Assembly (NCBI RefSeq): GCF_001865575.2
Contig: NZ_CP017562.2
Location: 372,001-436,000 of the forward strand
Direction of reading: 5' to 3'
DNA from: Paraburkholderia sprentiae WSM5005
GTDB taxonomy: Bacteria; Pseudomonadota; Gammaproteobacteria; Burkholderiales; Burkholderiaceae
Length of the DNA: 64,000 nt
The position numbers were made by a program, and so were the translations under genes. Below are positions 1-8,338 of the stretch, piece by piece. The first letter of the stretch is position 1; each line of letters opens with the position of its first letter. Under the pieces are notes generated by a model. The model saw only the letters and a list, made by a program, of their open reading frames with translations. It was not told where the DNA came from and did not search any database.

Positions 1-1392
1 GATGGCCAGGTGATCGCGAAAATCGACCTGATCGACGCGATGATCAAGGCCGCCGATCCGAAGGTCAGCGACGCCGAAGTCGCCGAAATCGAACGCAGCG
101 CGTGCCCGACCTGTGGTTCGTGCTCGGGCATGTTCACCGCGAACTCGATGAACTGCCTGACCGAGGCGATCGGCCTCGCGCTGCCGGGCAACGGTACGAT
201 CGTCGCGACGCACGCATGGCGCAAGGGCCTGTTCGAGCAGGCCGGCAGCCTGATCGTCGAGCTGTGCCGCCGCTACTATCAGGAAGAGGACGCCTCGGTC
301 CTGCCGCGCAACATCGCCACGAAGCAGGCGTTCGAGAACGCGATGGCGCTCGACGTCGCGATGGGCGGCTCGACCAACACCGTGCTGCACCTGCTGGCCG
401 CCGCGCAGGAGGCGGGCGTCGATTTCACGATGTCGGACATCGACCGCATCTCGCGCAAGGTGCCGTGCCTGTGCAAGGCCGCGCCCATGACCGACAAGTA
501 CCACATCGAGGACGTGCACCGCGCGGGCGGCATCATCGGTATTCTCGGCGAGCTCGCGCGCGCTGAGCTGCTCGATTTGTCGTGCGGCAACGTGCATAGC
601 GGCACGCTCGGCAACGCGATCGCGAAGTGGGATATCGCGGGCGACGCGGACGAGGAAGCGCGGAAGTTCTTCCGTGCGGCGCCGGGCGGCATTCCTACCA
701 CGGTCGCGTTCAGCCAGGAAGCCACCTTCGCCACGCTCGACGCGGACCGCAAGAGCGGCTGCATTCGCAGCAAGGAGCACGCGTATTCGAAGGACGGCGG
801 CCTCGCGGTGCTGTACGGCAACCTCGCGGAGAAGGGCTGCATCGTGAAGACCGCAGGGGTCGACGAATCGCAGTGGCTCTTCTCGGGCCGCGCGCGCGTG
901 TTCGAAAGCCAGGACGACGCGGTCGACGCGATTCTCGGTGACAAGGTCGTGCCGGGCGACGTCGTGGTGATCCGCTACGAAGGTCCGAAAGGCGGTCCGG
1001 GCATGCAGGAAATGCTGTACCCGACTTCGTATCTGAAGTCGAAGGGCCTTGGCAAGAGCTGCGCGCTGTTTACCGATGGCCGTTTCTCGGGCGGCTCGTC
1101 GGGCCTCGTGATCGGCCATGCGTCGCCGGAAGCGGCAGAAGGCGGCACGATCGGTCTGGTCGAAGACGGCGACGTGATCGAAATCGACATTCCGCAGCGC
1201 AAGATGCACCTCGCGGTGTCGAACGAAGAGCTCTCGCGCCGTCGCGCGGCGATGCAAGCGCGCGGCGACGACGCATGGCAGCCGACCAATCGCGAGCGTG
1301 TGGTGTCGCAGGCGTTGCAGGCGTATGCGGCACTCGCGACCTCGGCCGATCGCGGCGCGGTGCGTGATATTTCGCAATTGAAGCGCAAATAA
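1..1392 (+). CDS. ilvD: Dihydroxy-acid dehydratase, 5'-truncated by window edge
   Basis: Dehydrates 2,3-dihydroxy-3-methylbutanoate and its homologue to 2-keto acids in valine, leucine and isoleucine synthesis, using an Fe-S cluster. The frame is open from base 1 and gives 463 residues. The E. coli-type enzyme is about 616 residues, so roughly the first 150 are outside the window. The segment [18 protein letters not shown] near the start contains cluster and substrate-site residues. The N-terminal cluster cysteines are not visible. It differs from the IlvD/Edd-family sugar-acid dehydratase at 14784. A hairpin with a T-run follows the stop. The function is confident; the start is unknown. Confidence 0.93.
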   Translation, partial: DGQVIAKIDLIDAMIKAADPKVSDAEVAEIERSACPTCGSCSGMFTANSMNCLTEAIGLALPGNGTIVATHAWRKGLFEQAGSLIVELCRRYYQEEDASVLPRNIATKQAFENAMALDVAMGGSTNTVLHLLAAAQEAGVDFTMSDIDRISRKVPCLCKAAPMTDKYHIEDVHRAGGIIGILGELARAELLDLSCGNVHSGTLGNAIAKWDIAGDADEEARKFFRAAPGGIPTTVAFSQEATFATLDADRKSGCIRSKEHAYSKDGGLAVLYGNLAEKGCIVKTAGVDESQWLFSGRARVFESQDDAVDAILGDKVVPGDVVVIRYEGPKGGPGMQEMLYPTSYLKSKGLGKSCALFTDGRFSGGSSGLVIGHASPEAAEGGTIGLVEDGDVIEIDIPQRKMHLAVSNEELSRRRAAMQARGDDAWQPTNRERVVSQALQAYAALATSADRGAVRDISQLKRK

Positions 1393-1448
1393 AGCGCGGA
1401 TCAGCGCGGCGGTCCTATTCGCGGTGACGCGAGTGGGGCCCGACACAG

Positions 1449-1482
1449 ACCGGTATGCAGGCGACTGTATGCCGGTTTTTTT
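1449..1482 (+). terminator. Intrinsic terminator after ilvD
   Basis: The inverted repeat ACCGGTAT / ATGCCGGT (one G-T wobble) surrounds a short loop and is followed by seven T residues. It lies about 60 bases after the ilvD stop, in the right orientation. Confidence 0.8.
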
Positions 1483-1640
1483 ATGTCGGCGGCTGCTTCG
1501 CATTATGCAAACTTCGCGTTACGGGCGGCTTGCGTCTATCCTTGTTTCACTTCTTCGGCTGCCAACAGCGCCGACGAGGTCTTCTGCAGCGTTCGATAAT
1601 CGCCCGCCCACCAAGGGCAAACCCAACAGGAGAAAACCAG

Positions 1641-2102
1641 ATGTCACGATCCATTTCGCAGCGCGCATTCATGGTGTTCGGTGGTTTGGCCTTAGCGGGT
1701 ACGCTCACGTTGGCGCAAGCGGCGCCGGTCTCATTCGAGGTACCGTTGACGGGCGCCCAACAGGTTCCGCCGGTGCAGACGCCAGGCAGCGGCAGCGCCA
1801 AGCTAACGTACGACTCCGGCACGCGGGTCGTCACGTGGAACATCAGCTTCAGCGGATTGACGAGTCCGGTCACGATGGCGCATTTCCACGGGCCCGCCCC
1901 GGCCGGTAAAAACGCCGGCGTAAAGGTCTGGCTCTCGCAGAAAGGCAAGACGGAGGTGACGAGCCCGATCAGCGGTCAGGCCACGTTATCTGCGGACGAC
2001 GCCAAGATGTTCGAAGCCGGCGACATGTACATCAACGTTCACACCAAGAACAATCCGAACGGCGAGATCCGCGGCCAGGTGACGCCGCCGAAGGGCGGCT
2101 GA
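1641..2102 (+). CDS. Secreted CHRD-domain protein
   Basis: This 153-residue protein starts with a signal peptide (about residues 1-28, ending ...LAQAA). The rest is a single CHRD domain: SFEVPLTGAQQVPPV at the start, AHFHGPA in the middle and INVHTKNNPNGEIRGQV at the end are family hallmarks. CHRD domains occur in chordin and in many bacterial exported proteins, where no biochemical role is established. The ATG is chosen because AGGAGA lies 8 bases before it and the signal peptide begins there; the in-frame extension upstream reads as non-coding. It is monocistronic, between the ilvD terminator and a convergent cytochrome gene. Confidence 0.85.
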   Translation: MSRSISQRAFMVFGGLALAGTLTLAQAAPVSFEVPLTGAQQVPPVQTPGSGSAKLTYDSGTRVVTWNISFSGLTSPVTMAHFHGPAPAGKNAGVKVWLSQKGKTEVTSPISGQATLSADDAKMFEAGDMYINVHTKNNPNGEIRGQVTPPKGG

Positions 2103-2144
2103 AGCAGGCACTAGCGGCGTCCCGAGGTCAAGTGTGCGGCGAGC

Positions 2145-2837
2145 TCAGAGATAAGCCGCGAGCAGCATCACCACGGCAGCGCCGACGCCGAGTGCAAGCA
2201 GCGCCAGCAGCGCTGGCGTCTGCCGCGGCGCGTCGACGGACGGAGGCAGCAGTTTGTAGCCGGTCAGCATCGGCCGCAGCAGGTTGTGTCCCTTCGCTAC
2301 TGCATAGAGAGCAATCACGAGCACGTGCAGCGCCACCGCGGCGAGCAGCAGGTCCCAGACGAGCCCGTGCAGTGCCGAGATCGCGTTGGCGAGCCACGCG
2401 GGCGCGAGTTCGCTCAACGGCCCTTGGTCGGCAATGTCGTTGTTGACATAGAGCCCGCTCAGCGTCTCGGTCAGCAGCAAGGCGAGCAGCAACAAAACCA
2501 TCCAGCCGCCGGCCGCGTTGTGGCCCACCTGCAGGTCCGGCTCGCGACGAAACAGGTGGCGCAAATGTCGAACCGCAGCCGCGGGCGTTGCGACGAAACT
2601 GCGAAAGCGCGCCGTCTCACTGCCAAAGCAGCCCCACAGCAGCCGGGCGATCACCAAGGCAAGCAGCGTCTCGCCGACCCGCACGTGCCAGTCGATCCAG
2701 TTCAGCTTCAGGGTGACATAAGCGGCCGTGACTAGCGCGACCGCCAGCCAGTGAAATAGCCGCACCGGCGCGTCCCAGACCAGCATCGGACGAGTTGCGG
2801 GCCGGGTTTGCCGCGTGACGGGTTCATGAGCATCCAT
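2145..2837 (-). CDS. Cytochrome b561-family membrane protein
   Basis: This is a 230-residue integral membrane protein of the bacterial/hydrogenase-type cytochrome b561 family. Four to five hydrophobic segments are visible. Candidate haem-ligand histidines lie in RLFHWLAVAL near the N-terminus, in QVGHNAAGG, and in the two-histidine segment ALHGLVW...ALHVLVIALY. Such proteins pass electrons between the quinone pool and a periplasmic or membrane partner. No partner cytochrome c or dehydrogenase is adjacent, so the physiological partner is unknown. The start is MDAHEPV. The C-terminus ends in a final hydrophobic helix. Confidence 0.85.
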   Translation of the reverse strand: MDAHEPVTRQTRPATRPMLVWDAPVRLFHWLAVALVTAAYVTLKLNWIDWHVRVGETLLALVIARLLWGCFGSETARFRSFVATPAAAVRHLRHLFRREPDLQVGHNAAGGWMVLLLLALLLTETLSGLYVNNDIADQGPLSELAPAWLANAISALHGLVWDLLLAAVALHVLVIALYAVAKGHNLLRPMLTGYKLLPPSVDAPRQTPALLALLALGVGAAVVMLLAAYL

Positions 2838-2926
2838 GTGTCGTGCCTATGTGCGTCACGCTCTCGCCTACCTTTTTTGCGCGTAGAAACTGAGAGTCGT
2901 TTTCAACTTCTGCTTTATTTCTCTCG

Positions 2927-4219
2927 TCAAGCCCGCACGCACCGAAACCCCGCGTACACATACTGATAATGCGGCTGAAACCAGTTGCGAAATTCCGGCC
3001 GCAACATGCACAGCGCGGTGCGCGCGGAGCCGCCCTTCAGCACGTAATGCTGTCCATCGAAGAAGTTGGCCGAATAACCGGGATAGAACGGAAACGCTTC
3101 GAAGCCCGGCAGCGCTTCGAATAGCGTCGAGGTCCATTCCCAGCCGTTGCCGAACTGACCTTCGGCACCGAACGCGCTGACGTTGTCCGGATGCGCGTCG
3201 ACGGGCCGCGGATCCCAGCTGCGGAAATCGAAATTCCCCGATACCGCTTGCGGCGCACCGTGCGCCGCGCGCTGCCATTGCGCCTCAGTCGGCAGCGCTT
3301 TGCCGGCCCAGCGCGCGTAGGCGCTCGCTTCGGCGTGGCTTACGTAGACGGGCCAGTCGAGCGGCAACGGCACATCGTCGAACATCGTGCGCAGCGTCCA
3401 TGCGGCGCGGCCGTCTTGCGCCGAGCCTTGCGACCAGCCGGCGGGATGCTCGATGTGTTCCGCTTCCTTCCACGCCCAGTCCTTCGGCGACCACCACTTC
3501 GGCTCGCGATAACCGCCGGCTTCGAGGAACTCGAGGAACGCACCGTTCGTGACCATGTATCGATCGATCTCGAACGCGGGCACGTCTACCACCATTTCGC
3601 CGAACTCATTGTCCCAGCCGAAGCGGCCGGCCTCGCGCGGCATACCGAGCACCGTGGTGCCGGCCGGCACGCTGACCATCGACGACAATGCGTCGCGCCG
3701 TTGCGCGCGTGTCACCACCGGCTCGCGCAATGCGGTGTTTTTCTGCGCGAGAGGCAACTGATGGAGCATGTATGCGAGCGTTTCCGCATGCATCAAGCGA
3801 TGCTCGATCGCGACGTTCAGCAACTGCACGGCCGCGTCGTCGCGCGCCGGGTTGCCGCGTTCGCCGAGCGCCGCGTCGATCTGCCGTCGCGCGCGCGTCG
3901 CGTACTCGTGCACGCGATCGAGCGACGGCCAATCGCCGGGTTGATCGGTGGGAAAGCCGCCGCCTACCGGATCGATGCCGAAGGCGAACAGCTGGTCGAG
4001 TTCCGGCGCGAAAGCCGGCAGATCGAACAGACGCTGGTCGAGCAGATTGCGATCGAACGCTTCGAGATGGCCGATGTAGAACACCACGCGGTGACGCTCG
4101 CGGATCGGCCGTTCATAGAGGTGGTCGGGTTTGACGATCGAAAAAAGGTCGTCGGTGACTTGCCGCGCGTCGAGCAGGCGCCGCACGAGCGGATGATGCG
4201 GGGCAGGGTCGCGATTCAT
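2927..4219 (-). CDS. EgtB/SenA-family iron-dependent sulfoxide-synthase-like enzyme
   Basis: This 430-residue two-domain protein has an N-terminal DinB-like four-helix domain (about 1-170) and a C-terminal formylglycine-generating-enzyme-like domain (about 185-430, ending GFRCVRA). The iron-binding triad is visible: a histidine in YIGHLEAF and the HxxxHxE motif in EHRLMHAE. EgtB joins gamma-glutamylcysteine or cysteine to trimethylhistidine (hercynine) in ergothioneine synthesis. The close relative SenA uses a selenosugar to make selenoneine. Neither egtD (histidine methyltransferase) nor senB is next to it, so the choice stays open. The start MNRDPAPHH is preferred because 30 further upstream codons look unlike the family. 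Confidence 0.85.
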   Translation of the reverse strand: MNRDPAPHHPLVRRLLDARQVTDDLFSIVKPDHLYERPIRERHRVVFYIGHLEAFDRNLLDQRLFDLPAFAPELDQLFAFGIDPVGGGFPTDQPGDWPSLDRVHEYATRARRQIDAALGERGNPARDDAAVQLLNVAIEHRLMHAETLAYMLHQLPLAQKNTALREPVVTRAQRRDALSSMVSVPAGTTVLGMPREAGRFGWDNEFGEMVVDVPAFEIDRYMVTNGAFLEFLEAGGYREPKWWSPKDWAWKEAEHIEHPAGWSQGSAQDGRAAWTLRTMFDDVPLPLDWPVYVSHAEASAYARWAGKALPTEAQWQRAAHGAPQAVSGNFDFRSWDPRPVDAHPDNVSAFGAEGQFGNGWEWTSTLFEALPGFEAFPFYPGYSANFFDGQHYVLKGGSARTALCMLRPEFRNWFQPHYQYVYAGFRCVRA

Positions 4220-4537
4220 TGGGCCGGGTCTCCATGCAACACGGTTGCCGTGAGGGGCGATCTGAAACTGTACCCGCTTGCAGGCGGCGTGCCAAGACGA
4301 ATAGCGCAACGGCTCGGCGCGCCCGGCCGCTGCGCTCAGACTTGCCGCAGGCCTTCGAGGTCGACGATGCGAATGGGCTTGCCCTGCGTGTCGTCCCCCC
4401 CGCTATGACGTGCAGCTGGGGGCAAAGTGACGCGTGCGCTGCCCGCACGCGCTGAGCGACGGCGCGCGTCGACGGGCATCGTGGCCCCGTTCGGGCAAGG
4501 CGGCGCGTGGCGCGCGGCCTTGCGCATGATGAAACAG
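4220..4537. other. Intergenic, no convincing gene
   Basis: This 318-base stretch lies between the EgtB-family gene and the stress protein gene. A minus-strand open frame at 4336-4527 (63 codons) has a proline/arginine/alanine-rich composition and no recognisable motif. I consider it non-coding or a decayed fragment. It should hold the promoter for the EgtB-family gene, but I see no strong -35/-10 pair. Confidence 0.5.
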
Positions 4538-5005
4538 TCAGGCAGGTTCTTTGTCGGTGCCCGCGGCGGACGGTATCAGCAGGACCGGCAGCGTGGCCTG
4601 GCGCACGCAGCGTTCGGCGACGCTGCCGAGAATCAGCCGCTGAAAGCCACGCCGGCCGTGCGTGCCCATCACGAGCAGGTCGGCGTTGAATTCGGCTGCG
4701 GCCTGCAGCACGATCTCCGCGACGTCTCCGAGCGACGAAGCCTCGGAGACCGCCGGGTCGCCATGCACACCTTGCTCGGCCATTGCTTTCGAAAACTCGA
4801 CACGCAGCTCCTGGCCTTCCTCGATCAGACGGTTGCGCAGGATCGACGGGTCGTAGCCGGGCGCCTCGAAATACATCGGCGTGTTTTCGACGACATAAAA
4901 CGGCCGCAACACCGCGCCATTCGATTTGGCGAGATCGAGCGCCGCTGCGAACGCACGGCGTGAGGTATTGCTGCCGTCGACCGCTACAAGGATGCGTGTG
5001 TACAT
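4538..5005 (-). CDS. Universal stress protein (UspA family)
   Basis: This 155-residue cytoplasmic UspA-domain protein opens with the typical strand RILVAVDGSNTSRRA. It carries the ATP-binding pattern G-x2-G-x9-G-S in GTHGRRGFQRLILGS near the C-terminus, so it belongs to the nucleotide-binding class. Usp proteins help cells survive starvation and low oxygen, and the precise partner is unknown. The start is set by the family's N-terminal strand. An FNR-like site lies about 105 bases upstream. Confidence 0.92.
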   Translation of the reverse strand: MYTRILVAVDGSNTSRRAFAAALDLAKSNGAVLRPFYVVENTPMYFEAPGYDPSILRNRLIEEGQELRVEFSKAMAEQGVHGDPAVSEASSLGDVAEIVLQAAAEFNADLLVMGTHGRRGFQRLILGSVAERCVRQATLPVLLIPSAAGTDKEPA

Positions 5006-5109
5006 ATCGGCTCCGCGTCAAAAAATGCGTCTGCCACATGGTTAGCCGCGGCAGGTTTATTGATCTGCCAATGAAGCTTAGATGATTGCCGGAAGAGATG
5101 CACCGGACC

Positions 5110-5123
5110 AGGATGTAAATCAA
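5110..5123. promoter_or_regulatory. Possible FNR/Anr box
   Basis: AGGAT-GTAA-ATCAA matches the reverse complement of TTGAT-N4-ATCAA at eight of ten fixed positions. It lies between the divergent stress-protein gene and the GntR-type gene. Stress-protein genes are frequent FNR/Anr targets. One match of this length could arise by chance. Confidence 0.3.
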
Positions 5124-5280
5124 ACATTTGCCAACTATTCAGGCCCGGCGCAACCGAAGTGGCAGCGCGGCAGCCCGCGCGGGCGGCCTCGCGTGCTTGC
5201 AACCCGCACAAGATTGCTGAAGCCGACACGGGGTTGGCCTTACAATCAGGCCATATTCAGACAAGCTGGCCAGTCCGCTG

Positions 5281-5970
5281 ATGAACGATCGAAAAACCAA
5301 GGGCTTACCCGACCAGATCTACGGCGACATTCTGAACCGCATCCTCGAAGGCGAGTACAAGGAAGGCGAGCGATTGCCGACCGAACACGCGCTGGCGGAG
5401 CGTTTCGCCACCTCCCGGCCGACCGTGCGCGAAGCGCTCGCGCGATTGCGGGCCGACGGCATCATCTCGACGCGACACGGCTCCGGTACGACCGTCGAGC
5501 GGCGGCCCGATCCGGACGTGCGCCGCTTCGCGCCGCTCGAGACGCTGTCCGACATTCGCCGCTGCTATGAATTTCGCATCGTGACCGAGGCGGGCGCGGC
5601 CGCGCAGGCGGCGCTGAAGGCCGATGCCGGCGACATCGAGGCGATCCAGCATGCGTGGGACGAACTCGAGCGCATCATCGAGGCCCAGGGGATCGGCGCG
5701 AAGGACGACTTCATGTTCCACCAGGCGGTCGCGCGCGCGTCGAAGAATCCGTTTTTCATCACGGTGATGTCGTTCATCGAGGAACAGATTCTGTTCAGCA
5801 TGAACCTGTCGCGCAATCTGTCGCTCGTGAAAACGGTGGAACGGCAGCGGCTGGTGCAGGCCGAGCACATGGCGGTGCTCGACGCGATCCGCCGCAAGGA
5901 CGCGGCGGGCGCGGGTGCCGCGATGCGCGCGCATCTCGAGAACGCGCTGGAACGGATGTTCGGTTCCTGA
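5281..5970 (+). CDS. GntR/FadR-family transcriptional regulator (FCD domain)
   Basis: This 229-residue repressor-type protein has a GntR winged helix at about residues 10-75 (RLPTEHALAERFATSRPTVREAL) and an all-helical FCD ligand domain after that. The FCD domain usually binds a carboxylate or sugar acid via a metal. It is convergent with braI, whose 3' end is 40 bases away. The most plausible target is the sugar-acid operon starting at 8339, which carries two TTGT-N3-ACAA sites of the kind many FadR-type regulators bind. That link is inference. Confidence 0.9.
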   Translation: MNDRKTKGLPDQIYGDILNRILEGEYKEGERLPTEHALAERFATSRPTVREALARLRADGIISTRHGSGTTVERRPDPDVRRFAPLETLSDIRRCYEFRIVTEAGAAAQAALKADAGDIEAIQHAWDELERIIEAQGIGAKDDFMFHQAVARASKNPFFITVMSFIEEQILFSMNLSRNLSLVKTVERQRLVQAEHMAVLDAIRRKDAAGAGAAMRAHLENALERMFGS

Positions 5971-6010
5971 GCGCATCGCGACTTTCGTCAGGCCGGCGCT
6001 GTGGCGCGGT

Positions 6011-6604
6011 TCAGGCCGCGACGGCGACCGGCCCGAACAGCGCAGTCAGCGTTTTCGCGCTCACCGCGACGTCGAGCGCGACGGCCCGCTCGACGCCGAT
6101 CTGCAGCGGCGGCCCGAGCCGGCTGATGTCGAGGCCGGCACGGCGCAGCATGCGCTCGATCGGCGTGGTGGTCACCGTGACGTAATCCGTGATGCCCATG
6201 CGCTGCGCGAAGCGCATCACTTCCTGAATTGCACGGATCGTCATATCCGTGAAACCGAACGTCTGTTCCTCACCGCCGGTTTCGATCGCCCAGCGGCTCA
6301 GCTCCCAGATGTGCCGCCCGACCGGCGCGGCCGCGCCATGCAGCAGCTGCGGGAACGTGTCTTTCAGCATGTTGGGACCCTCGGTCGGCATCAGGCGCCA
6401 ACAGCCGCGCAACCGTTGGTCATCGCCCTGAATCAGCATGTAGTACGGCCCGAGCGCGTCGTAGCCGTCTATCTCCATCCCCGCGATGGTCGGAATTTCC
6501 CAGCCGAGGCGACCGTGAAACACACGGGCTCGCAGGCGGTACATCTCGTTGATCAGCTCGTTGTCGAAATCCTGCCGGAGTCCAATTCGGATCGTGGTTT
6601 GCAT
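6011..6604 (-). CDS. braI: Acyl-homoserine-lactone synthase, BraI type
   Basis: This 197-residue LuxI-family enzyme makes an N-acyl-homoserine lactone from S-adenosylmethionine and an acyl-acyl carrier protein. Family residues are visible in MYRLRARVFHGRLGW, EIDGYDALGPYY and WELSRWAIE. The gene order synthase-rsaL-luxR, with rsaL on the opposite strand, is that of the Paraburkholderia BraI/RsaL/BraR system, which makes 3-oxo-C14-homoserine lactone in characterised strains. AGGAG precedes the ATG by 6 bases. A lux-box-like palindrome lies 68 bases upstream, and RsaL is expected to repress this promoter. The exact signal is not deducible from sequence. Confidence 0.92.
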   Translation of the reverse strand: MQTTIRIGLRQDFDNELINEMYRLRARVFHGRLGWEIPTIAGMEIDGYDALGPYYMLIQGDDQRLRGCWRLMPTEGPNMLKDTFPQLLHGAAAPVGRHIWELSRWAIETGGEEQTFGFTDMTIRAIQEVMRFAQRMGITDYVTVTTTPIERMLRRAGLDISRLGPPLQIGVERAVALDVAVSAKTLTALFGPVAVAA

Positions 6605-6671
6605 GACGTTCTCCTGTACGTGTCGGGGTGCCAGATACGCAGGAAAACTTATGCATTCTGAATCTTTACGC

Positions 6672-6693
6672 CACCTACCTACCTGGATAGGTG
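6672..6693. promoter_or_regulatory. lux box (LuxR-type operator) upstream of braI
   Basis: A palindrome with perfect 6-base arms, CACCTA-N10-TAGGTG, contains the consensus NNCT-N12-AGNN of LuxR-type sites. It sits between divergent braI and rsaL, 68 bases before the braI start, where BraR with signal would activate braI and possibly rsaL. Confidence 0.75.
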
Positions 6694-6757
6694 TGGATGC
6701 TTATCGGGTATCGCAAAATTCAAACACGTATCCGCCCCCAACCGACAAGGCTCCAAA

Positions 6758-7075
6758 ATGGAACTCCTCGACAATCACTGGCAACCGCAAACCCACCTCC
6801 CGGCGCGTCCTTCGGAGGTCTCTTCGGCAGTGGATCGCGTGCTGATCATTGCCTACCGGAAAAAGAAAAAAGAGAGCCAGCGCCGTTTCTGGGCTCGCTT
6901 CGGCGTCACGCAGTCGCGCGGCAGCCGCTTCGAATCGGGCGCCGAGATTCCGGCGCCGGTGTCGATCCTGTTGGGTTTGTACTTTACGAAGACCGTGTCG
7001 GACGCCGATCTGGGCCGCGCCGAGCGGGTGATGTACAGCCGCGACGCGGCCGCGCTGCTCAACCCGGGTCAATAA
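6758..7075 (+). CDS. rsaL: RsaL-type repressor of the AHL synthase gene
   Basis: This 105-residue DNA-binding protein has a helix-turn-helix-like core (FWARFGVTQSRGSRFESG, about residues 45-62) after a basic stretch RKKKKE. RsaL limits AHL output by binding the synthase promoter and acts as a homeostatic brake. Its position between the divergent synthase and LuxR-type receptor genes and its size fit. The 3' end overlaps the end of the receptor gene by 17 bases in tail-to-tail orientation. Confidence 0.88.
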   Translation: MELLDNHWQPQTHLPARPSEVSSAVDRVLIIAYRKKKKESQRRFWARFGVTQSRGSRFESGAEIPAPVSILLGLYFTKTVSDADLGRAERVMYSRDAAALLNPGQ

Positions 7076-7787
7076 GCCCGAGCTGCGCCGCGATCACGGC
7101 TGCCGCACGCCGCGAATTCACGCCGAATTTCGTCCTGATGTTTTTCATGTGGAAGTTCACCACGGCTTCCGAGCAACTCAGGATGTGGGATATCTCCCAG
7201 GTGGATTTGCCGCGTGCGGTCCATTTCAGACATTCGCGCTCGCGCGGCGTGAGCTTCGGCAGCAAGGTCTGCGCATGCGAATTCACATGCTGTTTGCTGG
7301 TGTCGATCACCAGGTCGCGCAACAGCACGAGATTCGGCAAGGCGGCGTTCACATGACGCCTGAACCCGTCGGACGGGTTGTCGTCATTGACGAAGCACAT
7401 CATGCCGGCTTCCTGATTCGGCCCGTGAATCGGCAGCGTCACGCCTGCACCGAGGCCAAATGAGCGAGCTTCCTCGTATAGGGATTGCTGCGCCGGGGTG
7501 GCGAAAATGTCCGGCGTCCAGATCAGCGGCGCGGAGCGTGACAGGCAGTGCGCGACCGTCGGGTCGATATGCACCATGCCTTGCTCGTCATAGGCGTGGC
7601 GCCATGCCGGCGCGTAAGTGCTGCGCAGGTAAGCGTCCTCGAGACGCATGGTCGGCCGCGGCAGCATCGCAACCAGAATCCTGTCGAAGCCCCACGTTCC
7701 GGCGAGGCCTGTTATCGCGCCGAACCATTCCGCCTCGTCGGCGGCATTCAGTAGCGGTGCCATCTGCTCGATAAAGTGTAGCGACAA
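7059..7787 (-). CDS. braR: LuxR-family AHL receptor, BraR type
   Basis: This 242-residue quorum-sensing regulator has an N-terminal autoinducer-binding domain (about 15-165, with the conserved W/Y/D pattern in YLRSTYAPAWRHAYDEQG and HIDPTV) and a C-terminal GerE helix-turn-helix (LTPRERECLKWTARGKSTWE). The start is a TTG with GAGAG 8 bases upstream. An in-frame ATG eight codons later is an alternative. It probably activates braI through the palindrome at 6672. RsaL would counteract it. Confidence 0.9.
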   Translation of the reverse strand: MSLHFIEQMAPLLNAADEAEWFGAITGLAGTWGFDRILVAMLPRPTMRLEDAYLRSTYAPAWRHAYDEQGMVHIDPTVAHCLSRSAPLIWTPDIFATPAQQSLYEEARSFGLGAGVTLPIHGPNQEAGMMCFVNDDNPSDGFRRHVNAALPNLVLLRDLVIDTSKQHVNSHAQTLLPKLTPRERECLKWTARGKSTWEISHILSCSEAVVNFHMKNIRTKFGVNSRRAAAVIAAQLGLIDPG

Positions 7788-8186
7788 TTTATTGACTCTC
7801 TCAGGCTCGCAAACATCGCATTCGCGGTTATTGGCGGGCGCTTCGCTCCGCTCTTTTGTTCCGCATAATCTATCACTAAAAACTCGGGCGCAATCCGCCC
7901 ATGCTCTGCGGGGTAAACGCTAGCAGCCGCGCGATGGCAAGGCGGTGCTGCCCATTATTATGCTGATTGAAATAAATCTTTAGCCGCCCGGGATTTTCGG
8001 GCGACTAACGCGGCTAATCCGCCTCCGCTTGCCGTATTTTGATGTGTTTCATTGACAGCATTATTTCCGTCGCGCTTTCATTTAATCGCATTTACTCGAT
8101 TATCCGCGAAAGCAGGTCATTGCAAGCCGCGTCCTGCTTGCCTAAAAACAGCCTATGCCGATGCCGCACGGGATGCGCTGGCTCCA

Positions 8187-8197
8187 TTGTCATACAA
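8187..8197. promoter_or_regulatory. GntR-type operator candidate 1
   Basis: TTGT-CAT-ACAA, reverse complement TTGT-ATG-ACAA, is the half-site geometry common to FadR-type GntR regulators. It lies 142 bases before the lyase start and shares its arms with the site at 8269. Confidence 0.45.
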
Positions 8198-8268
8198 AAG
8201 GAAAGATCGTGATGTGCGCCCGACAATCCGACGCCAATGGCATGGCGCGGCCGATCCCGATGCGCAAG

Positions 8269-8279
8269 TTGTTTGACAA
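8269..8279. promoter_or_regulatory. GntR-type operator candidate 2 overlapping a -35 hexamer
   Basis: TTGT-TTG-ACAA extends to GTTGT-N3-ACAAC at 8268-8280. A consensus -35 TTGACA (8273-8278) is embedded in it, 60 bases before the operon's first ATG. Binding here would block RNA polymerase, as expected of a catabolic repressor. The -10 is weak. Confidence 0.5.
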
Positions 8280-8338
8280 CATTGCGATGCCGATGCTACC
8301 GTGAACGCTCCGCCTTGTGCGTTTGCGCGTCAACCATC

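Larger units (their letters stand above)
7788..8338. other. 551-base regulatory gap with nested inverted repeats
   Basis: This is the divergent promoter region between braR and the sugar-acid operon, with AT-richer patches and no plausible gene. It holds a perfect 8-base inverted repeat, TTAGCCGC (7980-7987) / GCGGCTAA (8010-8017). Its left arm overlaps a second repeat, CGCCCG (7985-7990) / CGGGCG (7998-8003), so two alternative hairpins are possible. Two operator-like TTGT-N3-ACAA sites follow and are listed separately. Confidence 0.5.

Noticed and set aside
1424..1909. 161-codon plus-strand frame overlapping the CHRD gene
   Set aside because: Runs through the ilvD terminator and lacks any domain; the CHRD frame has a signal peptide and ribosome binding site.
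3191..4408. 405-codon plus-strand frame opposite the EgtB-family gene
   Set aside because: The minus-strand frame has the iron triad and both domains; the plus frame is compositionally noise.
4336..4527. 63-codon minus-strand frame ending in GKPIRIVDLEGLRQV
   Set aside because: The last residues look protein-like but the rest does not, and there is no ribosome binding site. Not enough to call a gene.
6694..6757. Canonical RsaL site (TATG-type palindrome) between braI and rsaL
   Set aside because: AT-rich sequence with TATCGCAAAATT is present, but it does not match the symmetric RsaL consensus well enough to call.
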